From Mycobacterium sp. E1747 (GTDB lineage Bacteria; Actinomycetota; Actinomycetes; Mycobacteriales; Mycobacteriaceae), in assembly GCF_001667775.1 (NCBI RefSeq), contig NZ_LZJI01000051.1, positions 62,001 to 126,000 on the forward strand: a DNA stretch of 64,000 bases, written 5' to 3'. The position numbers and the translations under genes were made by a program. Shown piece by piece: positions 43,829 to 51,886 of the stretch. Within the stretch, counting starts at the first letter, position 1; each line of letters begins with the position of its first letter. The notes under the pieces were generated by a model. That model did not search any database. It saw only the letters and a list, made by a program, of their open reading frames with translations, and was not told the DNA's origin.

Positions 43829-44742
43829 TTCGACGTGGGCTCGACCTCGGGCTGAATGTAGACGACGCGAACCGTGGGCACCGTTTCCCGAATGCGCGCC
43901 TCCGCGCTGCGGACCACATCGGCTGCGGCCGCGAATTCCTTCTCGGGCCCGAACACCACCTTGGCGGCCACCACCAGCTGATCCGGGGCGAGGTACTGGG
44001 TGCGCAGATCCACGACGGAATCGACGTGCTCAGCCCGTTGCAGGGCGGCCCGAATCATCATGCATTGGCTCGTCGTGGCTCCCTCGCCGATCAACAGGCT
44101 GTGCGTCTCGACGATCAACACCACGGCGATGACGGCCAGCAGCACACCGATGCCAAGCGTGCTGACCGCGTCCCGCAACGGATTTCCCGTCACGGCGGTC
44201 AGCGTGACGCCGGTGAAGGCCACACCCAGACCGAGCAGGGCGGCGCCGTCTTCGAGCAGCACCACGGGCGGCTCGGGTACCCGGGAATTGCGGACGAACT
44301 GCCACCAACTCTCGGAACCCTTCAGCAGCTTGGACTCCCTTCGCACGGTACGCAGGCTGAAGCCCTCCAAGATCGCGGCGACGACAAGAATCGCGATGGC
44401 AACGCCGGGCGCGGTCAGCGGCGCCGGATGCGAAAGCTTGCGATACCCCTCGAACGCCGCGACGACCGCTCCGAGCACGACCACCAGCAGGGCCACGACG
44501 AAAGAATAGAAGTACCGGCTTCGGCCATAGCCGAACTGATGCAGGGCGTCAGGACGCCTGAGCGCCGCATGTTTGCCGACCAGCAGCAGCACTTCGTTGA
44601 TCGAATCGGCAAGAGAATGCACCGATTCCGCGAGCATCGCCGAACTTCCCGTCACCAGGAAACCGACGAATTTAGCCGCCGCGATCCCCGCGTTGGCGGC
44701 GAACGCCACCACGACAGACTTCGTTGTGCCATCGCCCGCCAT
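43825..44742 (-). CDS. Cation diffusion facilitator (CDF) family transporter
   Basis: This 305-residue transporter has six hydrophobic helices. Helix 2 shows MLAESVHSLADSINEVLLLV with the family His/Asp metal ligands, and helix 5 shows a second Asp site (LLEDGAALLGLGVAF). The C-terminal domain QYLAPDQLVVAAKVVFGPEK is the usual metal-binding ferredoxin-like fold. It exports a divalent metal such as zinc, iron or manganese. The ATG at 44742 sits in a tandem ATCGCCCGCC repeat, and a SigF-type promoter is read upstream. It belongs to the stress island. Confidence 0.87.
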   Translation of the reverse strand: MAGDGTTKSVVVAFAANAGIAAAKFVGFLVTGSSAMLAESVHSLADSINEVLLLVGKHAALRRPDALHQFGYGRSRYFYSFVVALLVVVLGAVVAAFEGYRKLSHPAPLTAPGVAIAILVVAAILEGFSLRTVRRESKLLKGSESWWQFVRNSRVPEPPVVLLEDGAALLGLGVAFTGVTLTAVTGNPLRDAVSTLGIGVLLAVIAVVLIVETHSLLIGEGATTSQCMMIRAALQRAEHVDSVVDLRTQYLAPDQLVVAAKVVFGPEKEFAAAADVVRSAEARIRETVPTVRVVYIQPEVEPTSN

Positions 44743-44755
44743 CGCCCGCCATCGC
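44731..44755. repeat. Tandem 10-base repeat at the CDF start
   Basis: ATCGCCCGCC occurs twice in a row (44731-44740 and 44741-44750) and a third time in part. It covers the CDF start codon and upstream bases. A change of one unit would move a second, out-of-frame ATG relative to the gene. Confidence 0.55.
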
Positions 44756-44761
44756 GTAGAG

Positions 44762-44787
44762 CTACCCCCGACTGGACGCGGCGAAAC
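44762..44787 (-). promoter_or_regulatory. SigF-type promoter of the CDF gene
   Basis: On the minus strand GTTT (44787-44784), 16 bases, GGGTAG (44767-44762). The -10 element ends 19 bases before the ATG. It faces away from the hemerythrin promoter 50 bases further right, making a divergent pair. Confidence 0.55.
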
Positions 44788-44836
44788 TATCGATGTTTTG
44801 CCACAACGACACTCGGGGTTCAGCGCGGGCCGGCTC

Positions 44837-44861
44837 GTTTCAAGGGCGTCGCCCCGGGTAT
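44837..44861 (+). promoter_or_regulatory. SigF-type promoter of the hemerythrin gene
   Basis: GTTT (44837-44840), 15 bases, GGGTAT (44856-44861) is a full match to the SigF consensus. The -10 element ends 43 bases before the hemerythrin ATG, nearly the same distance as for dps and manganese catalase. Confidence 0.7.
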
Positions 44862-44904
44862 CCGCAGGCCACTTCGAGTCATAAGCCCAACTGGAAGGCA
44901 AGGC

Positions 44905-45483
44905 ATGGACGCAATCACTTTTCTTCGCCAGGACCACAAAAGCGTGCTCGGCCTGTTCGAGACTCTCGACGGGGCGCCGTCGGGCTCGGGCGCCGAGGCG
45001 AGCGGCCTGGAGACCGTCGTGAACAACCTCATCATCGCGGAGTCGCAGCACGAAGCCGTTGAGGAGCAGTTCTTTTGGCCGGCGGTGCGCGAGGCGATCG
45101 GCGACGGAATCGTCGACAAGGCGATCGAGCAAGAGCAGGCCGGCAAGCAGCTGTTGCAGCGGCTCGAGGACGGCAAGCCCGGCGAACCCGACTATCACGA
45201 AGCGCTGCAGGAGTTGGTCAAGGCGGGCCGCGAACACATCGCCTACGAGCAGGACGTGGTGTGGCCGCAGGTCGAGCTGGCGATCAGCCGCGAAGATCTG
45301 GAGAAGATCGGCGAAAAGCTGGAGCAGGCAAAGAAAATAGCTCCGACCCGCCCCCACCCGGACACTCCACCGAATCCGACGGTGCTGAAGACCATGGGAA
45401 TGGGGGCGGCGGTGGTCGACCACGTCCGCGACGCGCTCACCGGACGCGCGCAGGACAACCCGCCGGACCCTCAGGTCAAGTAG
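44905..45483 (+). CDS. Hemerythrin HHE-domain protein
   Basis: This 192-residue protein has an N-terminal four-helix hemerythrin-like domain with His/Glu iron ligands in ITFLRQDHKSVLGLFETL, ESQHEAVEEQFFWP and AGREHIAYEQDVVWP (about residues 5-125). The C-terminal tail is Pro-rich and polar. HHE proteins bind di-iron and have been linked to oxygen, nitric oxide and peroxide responses in mycobacteria. GGAAGG precedes the ATG. The SigF-type promoter supports a stationary-phase or stress role. Confidence 0.9.
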   Translation: MDAITFLRQDHKSVLGLFETLDGAPSGSGAEASGLETVVNNLIIAESQHEAVEEQFFWPAVREAIGDGIVDKAIEQEQAGKQLLQRLEDGKPGEPDYHEALQELVKAGREHIAYEQDVVWPQVELAISREDLEKIGEKLEQAKKIAPTRPHPDTPPNPTVLKTMGMGAAVVDHVRDALTGRAQDNPPDPQVK

Positions 45484-45494
45484 CGATCAGACGC

Positions 45495-45537
45495 GAAGGC
45501 CGGGCGCTGGATCGCCAGCGCCCGGCCTTCTTGTCTT
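45495..45537. terminator. Strong intrinsic terminator (16-bp perfect stem)
   Basis: GAAGGCCGGGCGCTGG (45495-45510) pairs perfectly with 45515-45530 around ATCG and is followed by TTGTCTTT. It lies between the convergent hemerythrin and manganese catalase genes and can serve both. It is the clearest intrinsic terminator in the window. Confidence 0.88.
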
Positions 45538-45540
45538 TAA

Positions 45541-46437
45541 TTAGCTTGTGGGCGTGTGTTGTTCGTGCGTGAAGGGCTTTTCGGCCTTGATCGCCGGTGA
45601 GCCCTGGGGGTTCTGCTGTGCGCCCTGGTTCTGGCGCGTGCTGCCCCCCAGCCACTGCTGTTCGGGCTTTTCCACGTACTCCCATTCCACGCCCTCCGGC
45701 CACGGCCCCTGGCCCTGGTTCCACGGACCGCGGATCGATTCGCCGTTGCCGTTAGACATGTTGAACGCGACGTTTTGGAAGCGCGGGTCGCCCGGCAGCT
45801 GCCCAGGCGGGAAGTTCACCGGAAGCTCGTTGAGCGCCGCGGTGAACTGCTGGTAGTGCGCGACCTCGCGCGTCATCAGGAAGCTGAGGGTGTCTTGCAC
45901 GCCGGGATCGTCGGTGTACTGCTTGAGGTACTCGTACACGACCTTGGCGCGCGACTCGGCCGCGATGTTGTTGCGCAGGTCGACAGTCGGGTCGCCGTTG
46001 GCGTCGATGAAGGCGCCGGTCCAGTTGTTTCCCCCGGAGTCCTTGACGTCCGGCCCACCACCGCTGAGCACCAGGAACAGCGGACTGACCGACACCGAAT
46101 GGATGATGCTGTCACGTCCGTCGCCGCTGGCCACCGCCGGCATCCAGTCGCATTTCTCGTGCGCGATCTTCAAGTTGTCGTTGAGACCGTCTAGCAACAT
46201 CGTGATCATCGAGCCGACCATCTCGAGATGACTGAGCTCCTCGGTGGCGATGTCCATGAACAGGTCGTACATCTTCGGGTTCTTCTGCCGCAGCACGAAG
46301 GCCTGAGTGAAGTACTGCAACGCGGCGGTGAGTTCCCCGTTGGCGCCGCCGAACTGATCCATCAGCAACGTCGCGAACCGTGGGTCGGGCCGGTCGACAC
46401 GGACCTCGAATTGAAGATCTTTGTTATGAACAAACAC
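45541..46437 (-). CDS. Manganese catalase
   Basis: This 298-residue non-heme catalase has the di-manganese ligands visible in GELTAALQYF (Glu35), ATEELSHLEM (Glu66 region and His69), AAESRAKVVYEYL and REVAHYQQF. The C-terminal part is Gln/Pro/Gly-rich and polar, as usual for the family. It breaks hydrogen peroxide into water and oxygen. A SigF-type promoter lies upstream with 42 bases to the ATG. It is not part of the M. tuberculosis block. Confidence 0.93.
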   Translation of the reverse strand: MFVHNKDLQFEVRVDRPDPRFATLLMDQFGGANGELTAALQYFTQAFVLRQKNPKMYDLFMDIATEELSHLEMVGSMITMLLDGLNDNLKIAHEKCDWMPAVASGDGRDSIIHSVSVSPLFLVLSGGGPDVKDSGGNNWTGAFIDANGDPTVDLRNNIAAESRAKVVYEYLKQYTDDPGVQDTLSFLMTREVAHYQQFTAALNELPVNFPPGQLPGDPRFQNVAFNMSNGNGESIRGPWNQGQGPWPEGVEWEYVEKPEQQWLGGSTRQNQGAQQNPQGSPAIKAEKPFTHEQHTPTS

Positions 46438-46479
46438 TGGGGCTCCCTACGCTTGTCGAGAAGGTTATGGTTTCGCCGG

Positions 46480-46504
46480 GTACCCCCGGCCTTTGCCGCC
46501 AAAC
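46480..46504 (-). promoter_or_regulatory. SigF-type promoter of manganese catalase
   Basis: On the minus strand GTTT (46504-46501), 15 bases, GGGTAC (46485-46480). The -10 element ends 42 bases before the ATG at 46437. Spacer and distance equal those of dps. Confidence 0.68.
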
Positions 46505-46598
46505 GGCGGTGGTAGCAACTTCTCGGCCGCGCGCCGCGGACCGTTGCCCAAGGGTGCGCGAGTGACGGTTCCGGTGACATGGTGGACAATCCGCTGTT

Positions 46599-47297
46599 AT
46601 GGAGTTATCGGACCCGAATTCCCGGCACCAGCTGGCGATGCGGATGGCCGAGCTGGCCCGCGACATTGCCGCGCCCCGCTCGTTGGGCGACGTCCTCACC
46701 GACGTCACCGCCGCCGCGGTGAACCTGATACCGGCGGCGGACGTCGCGGGGGTGCTGCTGGTGAAGGCCGGCGGTGACTTCGAGTCGCTCGCCGACACCG
46801 ACAGCCTGGTGGCCCAGCTCGACAAGTTGCAGAACGACTTCAGTGAGGGGCCCTGTCACGACGCCGCCCTCAATCAAACGATCGTGCGGACCGACGACCT
46901 TCGCGAGGAGCCGCGCTGGCCGCAATACGCACCGGCCGCGGTGGAACGCGGCGTGCTGAGCAGTCTTTCGTTCAAGCTGTACACGGCCGACCGGACAGCG
47001 GGCGCACTGAACCTGTTCAGCTTCCGGCCCGACGTGTGGGACACCGAAGCCGAGACCATCGGCTCGGTGTTAGCCGCGCACGCCGCGTCGGCGATCATGG
47101 CGAGTCGCCACGGGCAGCAGATGGAATCGGCCCTGTCGACGCGTGACCGAATCGGCCAGGCCAAGGGCATCATCATGGAGCGCTACGGGGTGGATGAACT
47201 GCGCGCGTTCGACCTGTTGCGGCGCCTGTCCCAGGAGAGTCAGGTCAAGCTCGTCGACATCGCCCAGCGCGTCGTCGACACTCGCCGCAAGGACTAG
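46599..47297 (+). CDS. GAF-ANTAR regulatory protein
   Basis: This 232-residue protein has an N-terminal GAF domain (about 20-155), with NDFSEGPCHDAALNQTIVRT and FKLYTADRTAGALNLFSF, and a C-terminal ANTAR domain from about 172 with RIGQAKGIIMERYGVDEL and LRRLSQESQVKLVDIAQRVV. ANTAR domains bind paired RNA hairpins and act as antiterminators; the GAF part senses a small ligand or redox state. It precedes fadE1 by under 80 bases on the same strand, but the catalase and stress genes beside it may be the true context. Confidence 0.92.
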   Translation: MELSDPNSRHQLAMRMAELARDIAAPRSLGDVLTDVTAAAVNLIPAADVAGVLLVKAGGDFESLADTDSLVAQLDKLQNDFSEGPCHDAALNQTIVRTDDLREEPRWPQYAPAAVERGVLSSLSFKLYTADRTAGALNLFSFRPDVWDTEAETIGSVLAAHAASAIMASRHGQQMESALSTRDRIGQAKGIIMERYGVDELRAFDLLRRLSQESQVKLVDIAQRVVDTRRKD

Positions 47298-47370
47298 ATC
47301 CTCTACCGCCGCCATCTACGATGGGGTGGCTTCATCGACGAGGCCGGCGCGGCGCCGCGCTGGGGAACGG

Positions 47371-48675
47371 GTGGCCACCGTGTGGGATTTCGAAACAGAC
47401 CCGGACTACCAGACAAAGTTGGACTGGGTCGAAAAGTTCATGGTTGACGAGCTCGAACCGCTCGATCTGGTCGCTCTCGACCCCTACGACAAGAAGAACG
47501 CCGAGATGCTGGCCATCCTGCGTCCGCTGCAGCAGCAGGTGAAGGACCAGGGGCTGTGGGCGGCACACCTGCGGCCGGAGCTTGGCGGCCAGGGGTTCGG
47601 TCAGGTCAAGCTGGCGCTGCTCAACGAGATCCTGGGCCGCTCCCGTTGGGCGCCATCGGTGTTCGGCTGCCAGGCGCCGGACTCCGGCAACGCGGAGATC
47701 CTGGCCATGTTCGGTACCGACGAACAGAAGGCCCGCTACCTGCAACCGCTGCTCGACGGCGAGATCACCTCGTGCTATTCGATGACCGAGCCGCAGGGTG
47801 GTTCGGATCCCGGACAATTCGTCACCGCCGCGACCCGCGACGGCGACTGCTGGGTGATCAACGGCGAGAAGTGGTTCTCCACCAACGCCAAGCACGCGTC
47901 GTTCTTCATCGTCATGGCGGTCACAAACGCCGATGCGCGCACGTACGACAAGATGTCGCTGTTCATCGTGCCGGCCGAGACACCGGGCATCGAGATCGTA
48001 CGCAACGTCGGCGTGGGCGCCGAGTCCTCGGCGCGCGCCAGCCACGGTTATGTCCGCTACACCGATGTCCGCGTCCCGTCCGATCACGTGCTGGGGGGCG
48101 AGGGCCAGGCGTTCATGATCGCGCAAACGCGGCTCGGCGGCGGCCGCATCCACCATGCGATGCGCACAATCGCCTTGGCGCGCAGCGCCTTTGACATGAT
48201 GTGCGAGCGGGCGGTATCGCGCAAGACGCGGCACGGGCGGCTTTCCGATTTTCAGATGACCCAGGAGAAGATCGCCGACAGCTGGATCCAGATCGAACAG
48301 TTCCGGTTGCTGGTGCTGCGCACCGCGTGGCTGATCGACAAGCACCACGACTATCAGAAGGTCCGCCGGGATATCGCCGCGGTGAAGGTCGCGATGCCTC
48401 AAGTCCTGCATGACGTCGTGCAGCGGGCCATGCACCTGCACGGCGCGCTCGGGGTTTCCGACGAGATGCCGTTCGTCAAGATGATGGTCGCCGCCGAGTC
48501 GCTGGGCATCGCCGACGGCGCCACCGAACTGCACAAGATGACGGTGGCGCGCCGCACCTTGCGTGAATATCAGTCGGTGACAACGCCGTTCCCGTCGGCG
48601 CACATCCCCACCCGCCGCGCCGAGGCTCAGGCCCGGCTGGCTGAACGCCTCGAGCATTCCGTCGCGGAGTTCTAA
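47371..48675 (+). CDS. fadE1: Acyl-CoA dehydrogenase FadE1
   Basis: This 434-residue acyl-CoA dehydrogenase has the motifs CYSMTEPQGGSDPGQF, CWVINGEKWFSTNAKHASFF, the FAD-site GGGRIHHAMRTIALA and HLHGALGVSDEMPF. By order it is FadE1 (Rv0131c). Start is uncertain: the GTG at 47371 has GGGGAA upstream, the GTG at 47380 opens the conserved WDFETDPDYQ, and a GTG at 47326 would give a length close to the 447 of M. tuberculosis. It converges on htdZ and probably acts in the same fatty-acid cycle. Confidence 0.88.
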   Translation: MATVWDFETDPDYQTKLDWVEKFMVDELEPLDLVALDPYDKKNAEMLAILRPLQQQVKDQGLWAAHLRPELGGQGFGQVKLALLNEILGRSRWAPSVFGCQAPDSGNAEILAMFGTDEQKARYLQPLLDGEITSCYSMTEPQGGSDPGQFVTAATRDGDCWVINGEKWFSTNAKHASFFIVMAVTNADARTYDKMSLFIVPAETPGIEIVRNVGVGAESSARASHGYVRYTDVRVPSDHVLGGEGQAFMIAQTRLGGGRIHHAMRTIALARSAFDMMCERAVSRKTRHGRLSDFQMTQEKIADSWIQIEQFRLLVLRTAWLIDKHHDYQKVRRDIAAVKVAMPQVLHDVVQRAMHLHGALGVSDEMPFVKMMVAAESLGIADGATELHKMTVARRTLREYQSVTTPFPSAHIPTRRAEAQARLAERLEHSVAEF

Positions 48676-48776
48676 AAGCGGCTCCACCCGCGACACGTAA
48701 ACCTTGGCGACGACACGACCCGCAAAACACCGCCGTCGTTTAAGTCTCGCGGTGGCGCCGCGGCAACTCCAAGCGG

Positions 48777-49232
48777 TCAGCTGATGTAGCGGACGATGCT
48801 TTCGGCCACACAGGCCGGCTTGGGTGCACCCTCAATCTCGACGGTTGTCGACATGGTGGCCTGCACGGCGCCGTTTCCGACGTCCTCGACGCTGACCAGC
48901 GATGTCTGCGCACGCACCCGGGAACCGACCGGAACGGGAGCGGGAAAGCGAACCTTGTTGAGGCCGTAGTTGATTGCGAGCTTGATGCCGTTGACGGTGT
49001 AGATCTGGTGCTGCAGGCGGGGCAGCAGCGCCAGCGTCATGAAACCGTGGGCGATCGTCCCACCAAACGGCCCCGCGGCGGCGCGCTCCGGATCCACGTG
49101 GATCCACTGATGGTCGCCGGTCGCGTCGGCGAAGAGGTTGACGTCCTCTTGGGTGATGGTCACCCAATCGCTGTGCCCGATCGCTTCACCGGCGGCGGCC
49201 GCGAGATCGGCTACTGATTCGAAGGTGCGCAT
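48777..49232 (-). CDS. htdZ: MaoC-like (R)-specific enoyl-CoA hydratase HtdZ
   Basis: This 151-residue hotdog protein has the hydratase-2 motif VNLFADATGDHQWIHVDPER, with catalytic Asp and His, and PFGGTIAHGFMTLALLPRL. Length equals Rv0130 (151), a known (R)-specific enoyl-CoA hydratase. It hydrates trans-2-enoyl-CoA to (R)-3-hydroxyacyl-CoA. AAGGAG sits seven bases before the ATG at 49232, which fixes the start; a longer frame upstream is not protein-like. Confidence 0.94.
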   Translation of the reverse strand: MRTFESVADLAAAAGEAIGHSDWVTITQEDVNLFADATGDHQWIHVDPERAAAGPFGGTIAHGFMTLALLPRLQHQIYTVNGIKLAINYGLNKVRFPAPVPVGSRVRAQTSLVSVEDVGNGAVQATMSTTVEIEGAPKPACVAESIVRYIS

Positions 49233-49581
49233 GAGTTTCTCCTTGACCTCGGGTCGTAACAATAGCGCGCACGTTCGCCGGGGACGGCGCGGGTAGACGC
49301 TGCTCGAGGACACCAGCACCACGCGCTTTTCAAGGGACCCGCCGGCACCCCGACGAAGCGGCCGCCCTGGCGGCGATCCGCATCCTCGACGGTGCCGTTG
49401 CTGGGTGTCGGGCAGGCACTGGCCGAAAGCCAACACAGCCGCGTCGCGCAGGGGTTCGGCGACGCCTTGAGCGACGCCTGATCGATTCCCGCTGCCGCAA
49501 GCGGATTGGATTTACTTCATTCCTGCGCATGCGCTATCGCGGCGGCGGAGTCGGTGAATCTCGTGCTCAGGCCTCGTTCGA
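49233..49581. other. Gene-poor stretch with a possible decayed frame
   Basis: No intact gene is seen here. One stretch is mildly protein-like: at 49392-49481 a frame reads VPLLGVGQALAESQHSRVAQ, then GFGDALSDA and a stop, with no start codon; the upstream bases in another frame read HPDEAAALAAIRIL. This could be the frameshifted tail of a lost gene, but I cannot name a family. The right edge enters the promoter of the 57-residue gene. Confidence 0.35.
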
Positions 49582-49606
49582 GTTTGGCGGCGCGGAAGGG
49601 GGGAAC
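49582..49606 (+). promoter_or_regulatory. Possible SigF-type promoter of the 57-residue gene
   Basis: GTTT (49582-49585), 15 bases, GGGAAC (49601-49606), with one change in the -10 element from GGGTAT. It ends 37 bases before the ATG at 49644. Confidence 0.5.
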
Positions 49607-49643
49607 CCGTCAGGGGTTACCGAGCCCCACCGGAAGGAAATGA

Positions 49644-49817
49644 ATGGCTGAGAACAAGGGCCACAAAGCCGAGTCGGACGTGGAACCTGAGACCCACGAG
49701 TCCCGGTCGCGTGCCGCGGCCGGAGAGGCCGACGGTTCGTATGTCGGTGCGGCCGGCTCCGATGACTCCTTCGACGCCGGGGAAACGGGTGCTGAAGCGC
49801 GGAGCCAGGAAGGCTGA
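49644..49817 (+). CDS. Small acidic hydrophilic protein (57 residues)
   Basis: An ATG at 49644 after GGAAGGAAATGA opens a 57-codon frame ending with TGA at 49815. The peptide starts MAENKGHKAESDVEPETHES and ends GETGAEARSQEG; it is rich in Glu, Ala, Gly, Ser and has no hydrophobic stretch. It looks like a disordered, stress-type hydrophilin. Ribosome binding site and SigF-like promoter support a real gene. No domain is known to me. It converges on the DUF302 gene. Confidence 0.62.
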   Translation: MAENKGHKAESDVEPETHESRSRAAAGEADGSYVGAAGSDDSFDAGETGAEARSQEG

Positions 49818-49857
49818 TCCGCTGCGCCACAGGGTAATCCGAGGCCCCGGGGCACCG

Positions 49858-50253
49858 TTATCGGAGCGCGCCGATTGCGGCTTGCAGTTTGGCGGTGGCC
49901 TGGTCGGCCACCTCTTGCAACGCCCCCGGCTCGCCCGTTACCTTGACCATGAGTTGTGGATCCATCGCCTCGACGAGAACCGCATCGCCCTGGGGGTCGG
50001 CTCGCACCACCACGTTGCACGGGAGAAGCTGGCCGATCTGGCGGTGAACGCCGAGCGCGCGGTGCGCCAGGGTCGGGTTGCACGCCCCCAGGATGAGGTA
50101 ATCCTCCATGTCCTCGCCGAGCTTCTGCTTCAGCGTGGCTTTGACGTCGATGGTGGTCAATACGCCGAAACCCTGCTCGGCCAGGGCCTCCGTGGTTCGT
50201 TTCACCGCGTCGTCGAACGAGGTGTGCAAAGTGGTGCTCAATCCTGCTGTCAT
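49858..50253 (-). CDS. DUF302 domain protein
   Basis: This 131-residue protein has the DUF302 pattern: FDDAVKRTTEALAEQGFGVL, VKATLKQKLGEDMEDYLILG, then ACNPTLAHRALGVHRQIGQL and LPCNVVVR, with the two conserved Cys in ACNP and PCN. DUF302 proteins are common beside sulfur-oxidation and thiol-stress genes; the reaction is unknown. It is the last gene of an operon with a DsbA-like protein (13 bases upstream) and a CstR-like regulator. The ATG at 50253 is preceded by GAGGAGAAGAA. Confidence 0.88.
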   Translation of the reverse strand: MTAGLSTTLHTSFDDAVKRTTEALAEQGFGVLTTIDVKATLKQKLGEDMEDYLILGACNPTLAHRALGVHRQIGQLLPCNVVVRADPQGDAVLVEAMDPQLMVKVTGEPGALQEVADQATAKLQAAIGALR

Positions 50254-50266
50254 TTCTTCTCCTCTG

Positions 50267-50881
50267 CTAGACGACGGACCGCGGGCGTTGCAGCTGGGCA
50301 AATTGGGGAATCGCGGCCAACGTGGCGACCGCGTCAAACAGTGCGACCGTTGCTTGGGCCTCCGGCGGAGCGGTCAGAACCGGGCCGAAGAAGGCGTGGC
50401 CGTCGATCCGGATGATCGGGCTGCCCCCGGTTTCGCCCAACGCGTCCTGGGCCGCCTGGTGCGCACTACGCACGGGTTCGTCCAACGACGCCTCGGCGAT
50501 CACACCGGCGGTGGTTTCGCGGGCGCCCGCCGCGGACAGCAGGTGGCCGATGAGGCCCTCGTCGAGGGGCTCGGAGCGATCGAAGTACCGCTCCCCGAAC
50601 GCGAAATACGCGGCGGTCCAGCCGGCTACGCCGCGCTCCCGCGCGATGGCGGCCATCAGCCGGCCGACGCGTTGCGAGTCACGCATACGGGCCTCTTGGT
50701 GGGGTGGGAGTTCCCGTCCCTCGTTGAGCACCGCCAGGCTCATCCGCTGCCAATCGACAACCACGCCGGTCTTCTCGGCGACGGCGCGTAGCCAACGCGC
50801 GGTATTCCAGGAGAACGGGCACACCGGGTCCAACCACAGCGTGACTTCGGGTCCGGCTCGACCTCCGTCGGAGGGGTTCAT
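50267..50881 (-). CDS. DsbA-family thioredoxin-fold protein (Rv2466c-like, single active-site Cys)
   Basis: This 204-residue protein is like the mycothiol-dependent nitroreductase Rv2466c: VTLWLDPVCPFSWNTARWLR, WQRMSLAVLNEGRELP, and near the end GGSPIIRIDGHAFFGPVLTA with the cis-Pro. Rv2466c has CPWC; here the motif is CPFS, so the second, resolving Cys is missing and a mycothiol-mixed-disulfide mechanism would be needed. It lies between the CstR-like and DUF302 genes in one operon. Confidence 0.85.
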   Translation of the reverse strand: MNPSDGGRAGPEVTLWLDPVCPFSWNTARWLRAVAEKTGVVVDWQRMSLAVLNEGRELPPHQEARMRDSQRVGRLMAAIARERGVAGWTAAYFAFGERYFDRSEPLDEGLIGHLLSAAGARETTAGVIAEASLDEPVRSAHQAAQDALGETGGSPIIRIDGHAFFGPVLTAPPEAQATVALFDAVATLAAIPQFAQLQRPRSVV

Positions 50882-50910
50882 CGCGCTTCGCCTTTCGTAG
50901 ATGCCAGCCG

Positions 50911-51882
<972 letters not shown>

Positions 51883-51886
<4 letters not shown>

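Noticed and set aside
42697..45483. 928-codon open frame on the plus strand
   Set aside because: Only its end, from 44905, is the hemerythrin protein; the rest is an off-frame reading of fgd2 and the antisense of the CDF gene.
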